Shown here piece by piece: positions 28,701 through 38,444 of a stretch of DNA of 64,000 bases; within the stretch, counting starts at the first letter, position 1, and every line of letters starts with the position of its first letter. The notes beneath the pieces are model-generated. The model saw only the letters and a program-made list of their open reading frames with translations, had not been told where the DNA came from and made no database searches. The stretch covers positions 1 through 64,000 of the forward strand of contig NZ_VUNS01000018.1 of assembly GCF_009695545.1 (NCBI RefSeq). The letters run 5' to 3'. Source of the DNA: Victivallis lenta. Its GTDB lineage: Bacteria > Verrucomicrobiota > Lentisphaeria > Victivallales > Victivallaceae. Both the position numbers and the translations under genes were made by a program.

Positions 28701-29057
28701 ATGGACAGGATTTTCATCAGCGGCCTGCGGGTCAATGCGATCATCGGCTGTTACCCGGCGGAACGGGAACGGCGACAGGGCGTCACGATCGACGTCGAGC
28801 TCGAAACCGACCTGGCAGAAGCGGCCCGGAGCGACGAACTCGCCGATACGGTCAATTACGCCGAGATCGAAGAGCGGATTCAGGCTCTCGCGGCCGGCTC
28901 GTCGTTCAAGCTCATCGAGGCGCTGGCCGGAGCGGTCGGCCGCCTCGTGCTCGAATATGACGCGGTGCGGCGCGCGAAGGTCAGGATCGACAAGCCGGGC
29001 GCCGCGCAGCATGCCCGGTCGGTCGCGGTCGAACTTGAATTTCAGCGGGAGAAATGA
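28701..29057 (+). CDS. folB: Dihydroneopterin aldolase
   Basis: 118 residues, the usual size. FolB converts 7,8-dihydroneopterin to 6-hydroxymethyl-dihydropterin in folate synthesis. The typical start MDRIFISGLRVNAIIGCYP, with the E-R residues of PAERERRQ, and NYAEIEERI plus FKLIEALAGAV are family signatures. It overlaps the next gene by 4 bp or nearly so. A longer frame upstream overlaps the lipase gene and is not used. Confidence 0.92.
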   Translation: MDRIFISGLRVNAIIGCYPAERERRQGVTIDVELETDLAEAARSDELADTVNYAEIEERIQALAAGSSFKLIEALAGAVGRLVLEYDAVRRAKVRIDKPGAAQHARSVAVELEFQREK

Positions 29058-29059
29058 TT

Positions 29060-29638
29060 ATGCCGAACTCGGATCGTTGGAAAGAGATCGCCTTTTCCGA
29101 CTTCAACTGCGATGCGTTCCGCATCTGGAAGGAGGAACACCTCGTGCTTGCCGCCGGAGATTTTGCGGCGAACGAATATAATGCGATGGCGGTCGGCGGC
29201 GGATTTCTCGGTTTTCTCTGGGGAGAGCCGGCGGTCATGGTGCTGGTTCGTCCGCAGCGCCGCACCTTCGAGCTTCTCGAACGGTACGACACGTTCACGC
29301 TGTCGGTTTTCGACTCCCGTTACCGCGACGCCGTCGCGGAACTCGGCGCCGTTTCGGGGCGGGATGTGCCGGACAAGCTCGCCGCCGCCGGCTTCACGGC
29401 CGTTGAAGCCGGGCGGGTCGAAGCGCCGGCCATCGCCGAAGCCGAACTCGTGATCGAATGCCGGAAAACCTGCCGCGCCGCGCTGCACGGCCGGGATTTC
29501 TGCGACAAGAGCCTGATCGAATCCCGGTATCCCGGCCGCGACTACCACTCCTGCTTCTTCGGGCGCGTGCTGCGGATTGCGGGCGGGGATAAATATTGGA
29601 ACGCGGAAGCACTGTTGGAGCATTATGGCAGACATTAA
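29060..29638 (+). CDS. Flavin reductase-like FMN-binding protein
   Basis: 192 residues with the split-barrel flavin reductase pattern. FNAM-type block NEYNAMAVGGGFLG, an early VLVRPQRRTFELLE segment and a DTFTLSVFD strand are visible. Such proteins bind FMN and reduce flavins or small aromatic substrates. GGGAGAA favours ATG 29060 over ATG 29054. It overlaps folB's end region and mutS's start, so it is part of the operon; a functional link to folate or repair is not evident. Confidence 0.8.
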   Translation: MPNSDRWKEIAFSDFNCDAFRIWKEEHLVLAAGDFAANEYNAMAVGGGFLGFLWGEPAVMVLVRPQRRTFELLERYDTFTLSVFDSRYRDAVAELGAVSGRDVPDKLAAAGFTAVEAGRVEAPAIAEAELVIECRKTCRAALHGRDFCDKSLIESRYPGRDYHSCFFGRVLRIAGGDKYWNAEALLEHYGRH

Positions 29639-32159
29639 TCTCACCCCCATGATGCAGCAGTATCGCGAGGCGAAGGCGTCGATTCCGCCCGATGCGGTCC
29701 TGCTGTTCCGGCTCGGCGACTTTTACGAGGAGTTTTTCGAGGATGCGGAGAAGGTCAGCTCGGTGCTCGAGCTGACCCTGACCCGGCGGCAGGGCTACCC
29801 GATGTGCGGATTTCCGTATCACGCGCTCGACACCTATCTGCCGCGGCTCGTCGCGGCGGGGGTCAAGGTCGCCATCGCCGAGCAGATGGAGGACCCGCGC
29901 CTTGCGAAAGGGATCGTCAAGCGGCAGATCACCCGGGTCATCACGCCCGGAACCATCGTCGACAACGCGCTGCTCTCCCCCTCCTGCAACAACTATCTGA
30001 CCTGTCTCGTGCAGGGCAAAGACGTGTGGGCGCTCGCCAGCCTCGACATCAGCACCGGCGAATTCCGGGTCTGCCGGATCGCCGGGAACGACAAGCTCGC
30101 CACGGAATTCAACCGGCTCGGCGCGCGCGAGTGCGTGATCAGCCACCGGCTCGACGCCCGGTTCAACGAGGAGGAGGGAGCCCGCCCCGAACCGCGCACG
30201 AAGCTGCTCTGGACCACGGTGGACAACGATTATTTCGATTTCTCCTTCGCCGAGGATTTCCTGAAGCGCCAGTTCAAGGTCGGCACGCTGGACGGGTTCG
30301 GGCTGCGGGATCTGCCCGATGCGGTCTCCGCCGCCGGGGCCGTGCTGCGTTACGCGACCGAAAATCTCCGGCAGGATGCTTCGCACATCTGCCGGATCGA
30401 GCTGTATAGTTTGGATTCCTCGCTCGAGCTCGATTCGATTTCGCTGCGGAATCTCGAGCTGGTCGAGACGATGTTCGGCACCGGCAAAAACGGTTCGCTG
30501 CTCGGCGTGCTCGATCATACCGAAACCCCGATGGGCGGCCGCAAACTGCGGAACTGGGTGCTGCGCCCGCTCTGTGACCATGATGCGATCGTCGCGCGGC
30601 TCGATGCGGTCGGCGCCTTCCGGGACGATCCGCTGACGCTGGCCGAGCTGCGCGAAACGATCGGCGTCGTGCGCGACCTCGAGCGCATCGTCGGGCGGCT
30701 GAACGTCGGCAACGCGAACGCGCGGGATCTTCAGACGCTGGCCGTGTCGCTCGATGTTCTGCCGGGGGTCAAGAGCCTGCTCGCGAATTTCAATGTTCCG
30801 CTGCTCGAAACGCTGAACGGCCGGCTCGAGCTCTTTCCGGAACTGGTCGAAAAGATCGAAAGCGCGATCGCGGAGAATCCGCCGGCGCAGCTCTCCGACG
30901 GCGGTGTGATCCGGGCCGGCTACAATGCGGAGCTCGACGAGCTCCGCAGCGCCGCGACCGACGGCAAGGCGTGGCTTTCGCAGATTCAGCTCCGGGAACA
31001 GGAACGGACCGGCATCCGGTCGCTGAAAGTCAAGTACAACTCGGTTTTCGGCTACTACATCGAGGTCAGCAAAGCCAACCTTTCGATGGTGCCGGAAGAC
31101 TACGTGCGCAAGCAGACGCTGGTCAACGCCGAACGGTTCATCACGCCGGAGCTCAAGGAGCTCGAAAGCAAGATCCTCGGCGCGGAGGAGAAGGCGAAGG
31201 CGCTTGAGGCGCAGCTGTTTCAGGAGCTGCGGGAGTTTGCGCTTCAATACACCGTCCGGATTCAGACCGCCGCCGACGCGCTGGCCGGAGTCGATGCGCT
31301 TGCGAGCCTCGCCGAGTGCGCCCGGCTCCACGGCTACCGCCGCCCGCGCATTTTCGAGGACGACCGGCTGATCGTCAAGGCGGGCCGCCACCCCGTGCTC
31401 GATGCGGCGATGGGGACGGACAAATTCGTGCCGAACGACTGTCTGCTCGACGGCGACCGCAACCGCATGATGCTGATCACCGGGCCGAACATGGCCGGCA
31501 AATCGACCTACATCCGGCAGACTGCGCTGCTGGTGGTGCTCGCGCAGATGGGATCGTTCGTTCCGGCCGAGTCGATGGAGCTCGGGCTGGTCGACCGGAT
31601 TTTCACGCGCGTCGGCGCGGCCGACGACCTGGCGCGCGGCCAGAGCACCTTTATGGTCGAGATGGTCGAAACCGCGAACATCCTGAACCATGTGACGCCG
31701 AAGAGCCTGGTCATTCTCGACGAGATCGGCCGCGGCACGAGCACGTTCGACGGGCTTTCGATCGCCTGGGCGGTCGCGGAGTTCCTGCACGACGACCCCT
31801 CCTGCCGCTGCCGTACGCAGTTTGCGACGCACTACCACGAGCTGACCGAACTCGCCCAGACCCGGCGCGGCGTCAACAACTACAACGTTGCGGTGAAGGA
31901 GTACGGCGACCAGATCATCTTCCTGCGGCAGATCGTGCCGGGCAGCACGGACCGCAGCTACGGAATCCATGTCGCGAAGCTGGCCGGAATTCCGCAGCCG
32001 GTCATTGAGCGCGCCAACGTGATCCTCGAGCTGCTCGAAAAGGCCGCCGATGCGCCGCGCGACGCAATTTCGGCGCTGCCGCGCCAGACGGTCAAAGCCC
32101 GGCGGCGCAAGGGCGACGTCGATGAAAACGACGATATGATCCAGCTCCGGCTGCTGTAA
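29625..32159 (+). CDS. mutS: DNA mismatch repair protein MutS
   Basis: 844 residues. MutS binds mismatches and recruits MutL. The mismatch-contact motif is seen as LLFRLGDFYEEFFEDA (residues about 25-40), the lever/clamp region follows, and the ABC-type ATPase has TGPNMAGKSTYIRQ, the LVILDEIGRGTSTFDG Walker B/signature area and ATHYHEL. ATG 29625 with GGAG upstream is preferred; it overlaps the previous gene by 14 bp. The domain set is complete. Confidence 0.96.
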   Translation: MADINLTPMMQQYREAKASIPPDAVLLFRLGDFYEEFFEDAEKVSSVLELTLTRRQGYPMCGFPYHALDTYLPRLVAAGVKVAIAEQMEDPRLAKGIVKRQITRVITPGTIVDNALLSPSCNNYLTCLVQGKDVWALASLDISTGEFRVCRIAGNDKLATEFNRLGARECVISHRLDARFNEEEGARPEPRTKLLWTTVDNDYFDFSFAEDFLKRQFKVGTLDGFGLRDLPDAVSAAGAVLRYATENLRQDASHICRIELYSLDSSLELDSISLRNLELVETMFGTGKNGSLLGVLDHTETPMGGRKLRNWVLRPLCDHDAIVARLDAVGAFRDDPLTLAELRETIGVVRDLERIVGRLNVGNANARDLQTLAVSLDVLPGVKSLLANFNVPLLETLNGRLELFPELVEKIESAIAENPPAQLSDGGVIRAGYNAELDELRSAATDGKAWLSQIQLREQERTGIRSLKVKYNSVFGYYIEVSKANLSMVPEDYVRKQTLVNAERFITPELKELESKILGAEEKAKALEAQLFQELREFALQYTVRIQTAADALAGVDALASLAECARLHGYRRPRIFEDDRLIVKAGRHPVLDAAMGTDKFVPNDCLLDGDRNRMMLITGPNMAGKSTYIRQTALLVVLAQMGSFVPAESMELGLVDRIFTRVGAADDLARGQSTFMVEMVETANILNHVTPKSLVILDEIGRGTSTFDGLSIAWAVAEFLHDDPSCRCRTQFATHYHELTELAQTRRGVNNYNVAVKEYGDQIIFLRQIVPGSTDRSYGIHVAKLAGIPQPVIERANVILELLEKAADAPRDAISALPRQTVKARRRKGDVDENDDMIQLRLL

Positions 32160-32160
32160 G

Positions 32161-35100
32161 CTATTTTACCGTGACGATTCTGGCCGGGCCCATGGTGAAC
32201 GGGGCGATTCCGCTTTTGTCGGCCTGGAACTGGACCATGAGGCTGGTGACTTCGGGCGCCCTGCCGTCAACGGCGAAGGCGCCGAGCGGCAGCGTCACGG
32301 TCTGTCTGCCCGGGACGATTTTTCCGGCGGAGACCTGCCGGGAGTTCTGCTTCGTCCGGCGGTCCGACAGCGTGAACTGAAGCTGCTGGCCGCCGGTTTT
32401 GCCGCCGTCGAGCTCAAATTCGAGCGAGCCGTTTTTCCACTCTTCCGGCGTGATGTCCGGCAGGGGGGCGAAATGGGTGATGAAGCCGGACCACGGGCCG
32501 CTTTCGGCCGCGGTCTGTACGGCAACTCCGCCGTTTTCCGCCTGCACCCGGACCTGGCCGATCGCATACAGTTCCTTCGGATTCACCGGCAGGAGCCGTT
32601 CGGTCCTGACCGGAACCGGCGGCGGATCGTCCTCCTCAGGCAGTTCGATGACGATGTCGCGGATTTCAAATCCGCTTGAATTGTCGCCGCGAAGCTGGAA
32701 GAAGAGTCCATTCGCATTTTCCGGGAGTTTTCCGAACCGCGACAGCGGGATTCGGACCTCCTGGAATGTCGCCGGGTCGTTGTCGACCGCCTTCTCCGCG
32801 AGCCCGTTTTCGAGATTCTGCATGGCGCCGTGCCTGTTTTGGCGGAAATCGCGGCCGGCGGCAAGAAGCGTCAGTTGAATTTTCTGCCCGCCGCGCGCAT
32901 TGCCGAACTGATCGCACCCGCCGTTGACCTCGAAGCGGAGCGTGCCGCGCTCAAGCAGGCCCGGTCTGCGGACGAGCGGACGGAAATCCTTCGCATGCAG
33001 CATAAGGCCGCCCCACGGGCCGGTTTTCTCCGTCACGACGGCCCGGACGAGCCCGTCGCGCTGTTCGGCGGCGATGCCGCCGAAGCCGGAAAGTGCCGGC
33101 TGCCCGATGCGGACCGGAACGGCCGCCGCTCTGCCGTCGTACCGTTCCGCCGAAACCGCAAGCACGGCGGGGACGATTTCGCCGTCGTTCCCGACGATGT
33201 CGAAAGAGCGGATTTCGTCCTCCGGCGCCGGATTGACCCAGCGCCAGCCGTAAAAGCCGCGGTTTTCCCTGTTCTTCCAGGCGACGAGATGGTTGACCGC
33301 GTAATTCGCGCTGCCCATCCACCAGTCGCCGATGTTCTCCCCGCAGACGACCGGGAGTTCGAGCGTTCGCCCCGAAGCGTAGCGGATGCGGTAGCGCATG
33401 GCCTCCCTGCCGTTTTGGAACCAGGCGGCGGTGTGGAAGAAGACGAGCGACCGCACTTTCGCGTTGACCGGGATGTTTTCGACCGAGACGGGCAATTCGC
33501 TGCGGACCGATTTCGAATGCAGCATGATGCAGGTCCGGTTGTCGTTCTGGTCGAAGCGGATCAGCTCGCACGGCACACCGAGGAATTCCAGGGTTCCCCA
33601 CGGCACGCCGCCGAGCGAGTTGTCGCGGCCCTGATCGGTCCAGCCGCCTTTGCCGTCGCCGGCGACGCTGTCCGCAAAGCCGCGGTTGCAGTGCTCCCGC
33701 AGGTCGAGCGGCGCGGTCTGCGCCGGATCGACCTCGTAACGGAAAGCGGCGGCGGCGCGGGCGGCCCTTTCGGCCCGGACGGCGGCCGCGAGCGCATCGG
33801 CTTCCCGTTCCAGCTCGGAGCGGGTGAGCGGAGGGAGCGGGCCGAAAGCCGCTTCAAGCTCCGCTTTGCCGCCGGCGCCGATTATCGCGCGGTTCTGCGG
33901 TTCGAGCAGCTGGAGCGCCCGGCCGTTCCGCACCGGAAGCGCCCGGTTGCGGATCAAATCCGCGGCGGAGCTTCCGGGCGGGAGCGCGAGCTCGACGAGC
34001 TTCGGGTAGCCGTCCCAGTTGAACAGGTAAAACAGCGTCGTGCCGCCGCGCTTCGCGGCGTGCGCTTCGACATTGACCGCAAGATCCCCCTGCGGATGGC
34101 GGACAAGATCGAGCGCCGGACGGATGCCGTGCCGCTCAAGCGCGGTGCCGAGCAGCGCTCCGAGCGCGTAATCCTGAAGCTGCGGCGTAAATACGTAGAC
34201 GGCGCCTTGGCCGAGCTTGCGGACGGCGAAGGCCGGCGTGTCTCCGCACGAGCCGAGCACCTTCCAATTGCCGGAGAGTTTCATCCGGACCGTGTTGCGT
34301 CCGGCAAGCCTGCCGGGCAGGGCGGCCGGGCGGGGGACGGCGAACGAGATTTCTTCGAGCCCGGCATTTTCGTTTTTTTCGAACGAAAGTCCGGCGAAGA
34401 GTCCGGCGGCGTCGGACGGGCGGCCGTATTCGTCCTCGGTCATGAATTCGCGCCCGGCGATGAGGATGCCGCCTGCTTCGACGAAACGCCGCAGCGCCTC
34501 CGCGGTACCCGGCAGCGTATTCCGGACGCCGACGGCGACGACCGCTTTGTATCGACCGAGCCGGCCTTCGGGCAGCTGCTCCTCAAGCACCGCGTCGAAG
34601 GGGCGGTGCGTGAAGGCGAGCGCTCCGGCGGCCGTCGTGATCTCGTTCCGGGCCGGAATCGGCACGGCGCCGGCCATGCGTTCGGTCGGGTGCGAAAGCA
34701 GAACCGCCGTTTCACACGGAATGTTCCGGCTGCGCGGCGCGAAGTATTCGGCGAAACGGAAGATCTCCTTTTTGGCGTCCATGATCGACCGGAAGTCGGC
34801 GGCGGGATAGGCGTACGGGTTCAGGATCATCCACGGGAACTTTTCGGCGATGCGCCTGCCGCCCTCTTCGCTTCCGGCCGGTTCCCAGTCCCAGGCGCGC
34901 TTCGACCACTCGAAGAGGTAGGTCGCGTTCGAGCCGCGCACGAAGTCGAGCCAGATCCGGTTCAGGGTCGAGCGGTAGTTGCTGCCTGTGTACGCCTCGG
35001 GGTTGTGCATCGGCTTGCCGTCGGCCAGCGCCCGGAAGAAGGCGCGCATCAGGATTCCTTCGGTGACGCCGGAGTGGACCGCCGGAGCCGAACCCGCGTA

Positions 35101-36195
35101 CTCGGGCGGCGCGTCGTAGCCCGCCGCCGGTTCGATCGAGACGCCGCCGCCGGTCGGCAGCGAGATCGCGTCGAGCTGCCGGTTGATTTCGAAGAGATTC
35201 ATGTTCGAGCGCGGCAAACTGCGGTAATAGCTGCCGCCCATGACCTGAAAGCAGAGCCGGGCATCGGGAGCCAGGCCGCGGATGGTTTCGACGCCGAGCT
35301 TTGTAAGCTCGATGAAGCCGGATTCCATGAACTTCGACCAGTCGACGAAGAGCCCGCGGTTCTCATTCGCGGTCCTGAAGTTTGCGGCCGATGCGAAATC
35401 CGGGTAGCTGCTGCCGTAGGCCTGGTTCATCGCCCCGGGCGTGCCGTACCGTTTTTCGAGAAATCCGGCGAACAGCTTCCGGTTGTACGGACTCGGGTCG
35501 TCGTAGGCCGGTTCGTTGAAGAGTTCGCAGAGCATGAGCGGATTGCCGCCCTGCTGCAGCTCCCGGACGCCCGCTTCCCAGATCATGCGGTAGAGTTTTT
35601 TTCCTTCGGGATGGAACGGATTGTACGGGACCCAGTGGTTGTTGGCCCGGGAGCGGTATTCGTTGACTGCTCCTTCCGGCAGCCGGGCGGCGAATGCCGG
35701 ATCCTCGGCGATTTTTCCGTGGCCCCACGGGAAGGCCGTGAAGTCCACAAGGGTCGGCAGCCCGTTCGTCTGCACGGCTTTCCCGGCCGCCTTGTTTTTT
35801 TCGGAGAACGCCTTGTCGCGGAATTCCGGGAAGATTCGCCTGATCCAGTCGGTGGCGGTGAAAACGGCGACCGTGTCGAAGCCGAGGCGCTGCGCGTTCC
35901 GATAGGTCAGCGGTTCCTCGTAGAGCCATTTCAGGCTTGCGTCGTAGCCGCTGGTCGGAGCGATGTCGTCGGCCGAGCTGCCGGTGACGCTCTGCACGCC
36001 GAGCAGGTAGCGGATGCGGCCGTTCACCAGATAGTTGCCGTCCGCGTCGACTGCAACCTCCGGCTGAGGAGCGAGGACGACTTCGGCGGGAAGCTGTTCG
36101 ACCGGCGGAAATGTTTCGTCCTCCGCTGCGGGAACGGGGACGGCGGCCGGCAGAAGGGCGAGACAGACGAGACAGACGGAAATTGCGGATTTCAT
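32161..36195 (-). CDS. Very large secreted glycoside hydrolase, GH42-like core with C-terminal beta modules (cassette 3)
   Basis: 1344 residues with a signal peptide (MKSAISVCLVCLALLPAAVP, cleaved before AEDE). The TIM barrel (about 45-420) has LCELFNEPAYDD with the likely acid/base Glu, and NPEAYTGSNYRS is a candidate nucleophile segment. A region around 440-620 looks like the amidotransferase-fold trimerisation domain of GH42 (EEQLPEGRLGRYKAVVAVGV). The last 600 residues are repeated beta-sandwich, CBM-like units. It overlaps the upstream gene by 4 bp (ATGA). The substrate is probably a beta-linked polysaccharide; this is uncertain. Confidence 0.75.
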   Translation of the reverse strand: MKSAISVCLVCLALLPAAVPVPAAEDETFPPVEQLPAEVVLAPQPEVAVDADGNYLVNGRIRYLLGVQSVTGSSADDIAPTSGYDASLKWLYEEPLTYRNAQRLGFDTVAVFTATDWIRRIFPEFRDKAFSEKNKAAGKAVQTNGLPTLVDFTAFPWGHGKIAEDPAFAARLPEGAVNEYRSRANNHWVPYNPFHPEGKKLYRMIWEAGVRELQQGGNPLMLCELFNEPAYDDPSPYNRKLFAGFLEKRYGTPGAMNQAYGSSYPDFASAANFRTANENRGLFVDWSKFMESGFIELTKLGVETIRGLAPDARLCFQVMGGSYYRSLPRSNMNLFEINRQLDAISLPTGGGVSIEPAAGYDAPPEYAGSAPAVHSGVTEGILMRAFFRALADGKPMHNPEAYTGSNYRSTLNRIWLDFVRGSNATYLFEWSKRAWDWEPAGSEEGGRRIAEKFPWMILNPYAYPAADFRSIMDAKKEIFRFAEYFAPRSRNIPCETAVLLSHPTERMAGAVPIPARNEITTAAGALAFTHRPFDAVLEEQLPEGRLGRYKAVVAVGVRNTLPGTAEALRRFVEAGGILIAGREFMTEDEYGRPSDAAGLFAGLSFEKNENAGLEEISFAVPRPAALPGRLAGRNTVRMKLSGNWKVLGSCGDTPAFAVRKLGQGAVYVFTPQLQDYALGALLGTALERHGIRPALDLVRHPQGDLAVNVEAHAAKRGGTTLFYLFNWDGYPKLVELALPPGSSAADLIRNRALPVRNGRALQLLEPQNRAIIGAGGKAELEAAFGPLPPLTRSELEREADALAAAVRAERAARAAAAFRYEVDPAQTAPLDLREHCNRGFADSVAGDGKGGWTDQGRDNSLGGVPWGTLEFLGVPCELIRFDQNDNRTCIMLHSKSVRSELPVSVENIPVNAKVRSLVFFHTAAWFQNGREAMRYRIRYASGRTLELPVVCGENIGDWWMGSANYAVNHLVAWKNRENRGFYGWRWVNPAPEDEIRSFDIVGNDGEIVPAVLAVSAERYDGRAAAVPVRIGQPALSGFGGIAAEQRDGLVRAVVTEKTGPWGGLMLHAKDFRPLVRRPGLLERGTLRFEVNGGCDQFGNARGGQKIQLTLLAAGRDFRQNRHGAMQNLENGLAEKAVDNDPATFQEVRIPLSRFGKLPENANGLFFQLRGDNSSGFEIRDIVIELPEEDDPPPVPVRTERLLPVNPKELYAIGQVRVQAENGGVAVQTAAESGPWSGFITHFAPLPDITPEEWKNGSLEFELDGGKTGGQQLQFTLSDRRTKQNSRQVSAGKIVPGRQTVTLPLGAFAVDGRAPEVTSLMVQFQADKSGIAPFTMGPARIVTVK

Positions 36196-37721
36196 GAAAG
36201 CGGTTCCTTTGCAAGTTCGATCGGGCCGAGGTCGTACCGGAAGCCGTCTCCGCCGTAGAGCGGCAGCCGGATCGGCCGGAGGTCGGCGAGACGGCGCATG
36301 CCGACAGCCAGCCGGAAACGTCCCGGCGGCAGGCCTGGCGGCAGGTGCAGTTCCGTGCGTTCCCCGGTTCGTTCCCCCGGCGCCCAGGCGAGTGTGGAGG
36401 TCGGCAGGATGGGGGCGGTCACGCTCTCCCAGACGGTTTCGCCGTTCTCGGCGACGAGGGCGTAGAGGATGCCGAAGTCGTCGTGCGGCTTGGCGGCGCC
36501 GCGGTTCTCCCAGTAGCTGGTCAGCACGGCGGTTTCGCCGGGCCGGAGCGCTGCCGGATAATGGAGCTCGGCGGGCAGCAGGCGGTAGCCGGCGATGCGG
36601 GCTGCGTCGTACTGCACGCGCTGCCGGAGCTCCGGTCTGCCGCGCGTTCCGTCGAGGTAGTGGCGCTTGCCGAGCGGATCGTAGTTTTCCATGCGGCGGA
36701 AGCAGTCGTCGTCGAGTTCGCCGATCCGGCACTCCGGCAGTCCCGGCAGCTCGCCGCCGCGGTTCGTGTAGGAGGCGTGACAGCGCCGCAGCGTTTCGAG
36801 CTCGGCGGGAGCATGGAAGGTTGCGATGTTTTCGACGATGAGCCTGACCCGGTCGTGATAGGCGCGGCAGTAGTCGACGTACCATCCTTCGATGAAGGGG
36901 TCGCTCCCCCAGCGGTCCCAGTTGGCGCCGAGCCCGTTGTATTTGAGGTTGATCCCCTCCGAAACGAGGTACGGCACGAGCTCCTTCGCCTGCACGAGCG
37001 AAATCGGTTCCGCGCCGCAGCCGGGGCAGGGGGTGTTGTAGCTCGGGTTCCCGAGCTCCTGGAAAATCGGCTTGTCCGGGAAGGCGGCCTTGAATGCGCC
37101 GGTCAGGTGTTTCAGCGCCGCCGTGTAGCGTTTGAGGGTGAAGCCGGCTTCGGCCCAGGGGCGGATCGGCGTGTGCTCCGACAGATGCATCTCGCCGAAA
37201 TGGCCGAGAAACCCCTGAAAGACCATCTCGACTGCCGGATTGCGGTTGTAGCGTTCGCCGAAGGCCGCGATGAAATTCGCGCTTTTTTCGAGATAAACCG
37301 GGTCCCAGTAGACCGGGTAGCGGCGCGGCGGCCCGTCCGGAGGACCGGGTTCGTCGATGAATCCTGCTCCTGCGTCGAAGACCCATTGCGGCGTTCCGTC
37401 ATTGCGGAAAGTGCCGTTTGCGCCCATTCCGCGAATCTGCAGCCCGACCTTGAATCCGGCGTCGATCCAGCTCTGCATGCAGCCTTCCCACGCCGGATTC
37501 TCCCAGTCGAAGCGGCCCTCTTCCGGTTCGACGACGCTCCAGGCGACGTCGAAGATGATCTTGTCGGAGAGCGGCCGGGAGAGAAACCATTCTCCGGGAG
37601 CAAGCTCGTCGAAGCGGACTTTACGGTGTCCGCGCTGGAGGAACAGGTAACCCATGCCGGGATTCAGCAGCACTTCGCCGCTGTCGGCCGGGAAGATTTT
37701 GCGCATGTCGCGGTGATGCAT
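36192..37721 (-). CDS. DUF4832-like TIM-barrel protein, putative glycosidase (cassette 3)
   Basis: 509 residues, no clear signal peptide. It starts with LLNPGMGYLFLQRG and later has SDKIIFDVAWSVVEPEEGRFDW, typical of a clan-A-like TIM barrel. Glu-rich strands such as FGEMHLSEHTP and PIFQELGNPSYN could hold catalytic acids. A C-terminal beta domain begins near RLLPAELHYPAALRPGE. It resembles DUF4832-type proteins of unknown activity. AAAGGAG stands before ATG 37721, 15 bp after the prepilin-like gene, and the stop overlaps the giant GH gene. Confidence 0.65.
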   Translation of the reverse strand: MHHRDMRKIFPADSGEVLLNPGMGYLFLQRGHRKVRFDELAPGEWFLSRPLSDKIIFDVAWSVVEPEEGRFDWENPAWEGCMQSWIDAGFKVGLQIRGMGANGTFRNDGTPQWVFDAGAGFIDEPGPPDGPPRRYPVYWDPVYLEKSANFIAAFGERYNRNPAVEMVFQGFLGHFGEMHLSEHTPIRPWAEAGFTLKRYTAALKHLTGAFKAAFPDKPIFQELGNPSYNTPCPGCGAEPISLVQAKELVPYLVSEGINLKYNGLGANWDRWGSDPFIEGWYVDYCRAYHDRVRLIVENIATFHAPAELETLRRCHASYTNRGGELPGLPECRIGELDDDCFRRMENYDPLGKRHYLDGTRGRPELRQRVQYDAARIAGYRLLPAELHYPAALRPGETAVLTSYWENRGAAKPHDDFGILYALVAENGETVWESVTAPILPTSTLAWAPGERTGERTELHLPPGLPPGRFRLAVGMRRLADLRPIRLPLYGGDGFRYDLGPIELAKEPLS

Positions 37722-37736
37722 CGGAATCGGCTCCTT

Positions 37737-38429
37737 TCAGTTTGCGACCGCCTGTCCCCAGAAGTAGACGTACCAGCCGGCTGCCGGTATGCCGTCGCTG
37801 TTCATGGCGCTGACGTGGCCGTCCGCATAGCCGATCACGGCGCCCCTGCCGCCCATGTGGCGGAAACCGAAGTCGTTCTTGTTCATGATCCGCGGTTCGT
37901 TCGCGTTCGTGAGGTCCTGCATATCCGAGATCATGAACCGCTGGCTCGGGTTCTTGATCCGCTTCAGCGCGGCGCCGAGCGGATAGTTCGGGTCGGACGG
38001 GGAGATGCACGAGATGTAGAGGTTGATTCCGTAGTTGTTGCTCTGCTGCGCCGCGATGGTTTCCGCCGTCGGGGTCGCGCTCGGGCATTTGAAAAGCCCG
38101 CGCGGCTTTGCCTTGCCGTCGGCGATCTGCAGGTAGGCGTTGTTGTCGGTTCCGACAGGGACGCCCGGATAGACATAGGGCAGGATCAGCGTCTGCCACT
38201 TTGCGTAGACCGGGTTGGTTCTGGTCGACGCGCCGTAGAGCGGTAGGAAGCCGTTGTGATCCTCCGAATACTGGATGCAGCCGAGCGCGAGCTGTTTCTG
38301 GTTGCTGACGCAGTTGATGTCCTTCGCCCGGCCGCGCGCCTGATTCAGCGCCGGCAGCAGCATCGAGGCGAGAATCGCGATGATCGCAATTACGACAAGC
38401 AGTTCGATCAAGGTAAATTTCTTCATCAT
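37737..38429 (-). CDS. Prepilin-type N-terminal protein, pseudopilin-like (cassette 3)
   Basis: 230 residues: MMKK then [16 protein letters not shown] and [11 protein letters not shown]. The late motif is [12 protein letters not shown]. The residue before the helix is Lys. AAAGGAG lies upstream of two consecutive ATG codons. The gene is 15 bp after the GntR/LacI-type regulator and 15 bp before the DUF4832-like gene, showing the uninterrupted form of the cassette. Confidence 0.88.
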   Translation of the reverse strand: MMKKFTLIELLVVIAIIAILASMLLPALNQARGRAKDINCVSNQKQLALGCIQYSEDHNGFLPLYGASTRTNPVYAKWQTLILPYVYPGVPVGTDNNAYLQIADGKAKPRGLFKCPSATPTAETIAAQQSNNYGINLYISCISPSDPNYPLGAALKRIKNPSQRFMISDMQDLTNANEPRIMNKNDFGFRHMGGRGAVIGYADGHVSAMNSDGIPAAGWYVYFWGQAVAN

Positions 38430-38444
38430 ACCGTCTCCTTTGTA

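Noticed and set aside
29577-29624. Upstream start for mutS
   Set aside because: The extra 16 codons overlap the flavin reductase-like gene and add residues not found in MutS; ATG 29625 has GGAG in front.
32830-36258. An 1142-codon plus-strand open frame
   Set aside because: Antisense to the large secreted glycosidase, with Arg/Gly/Asp-rich meaningless composition.
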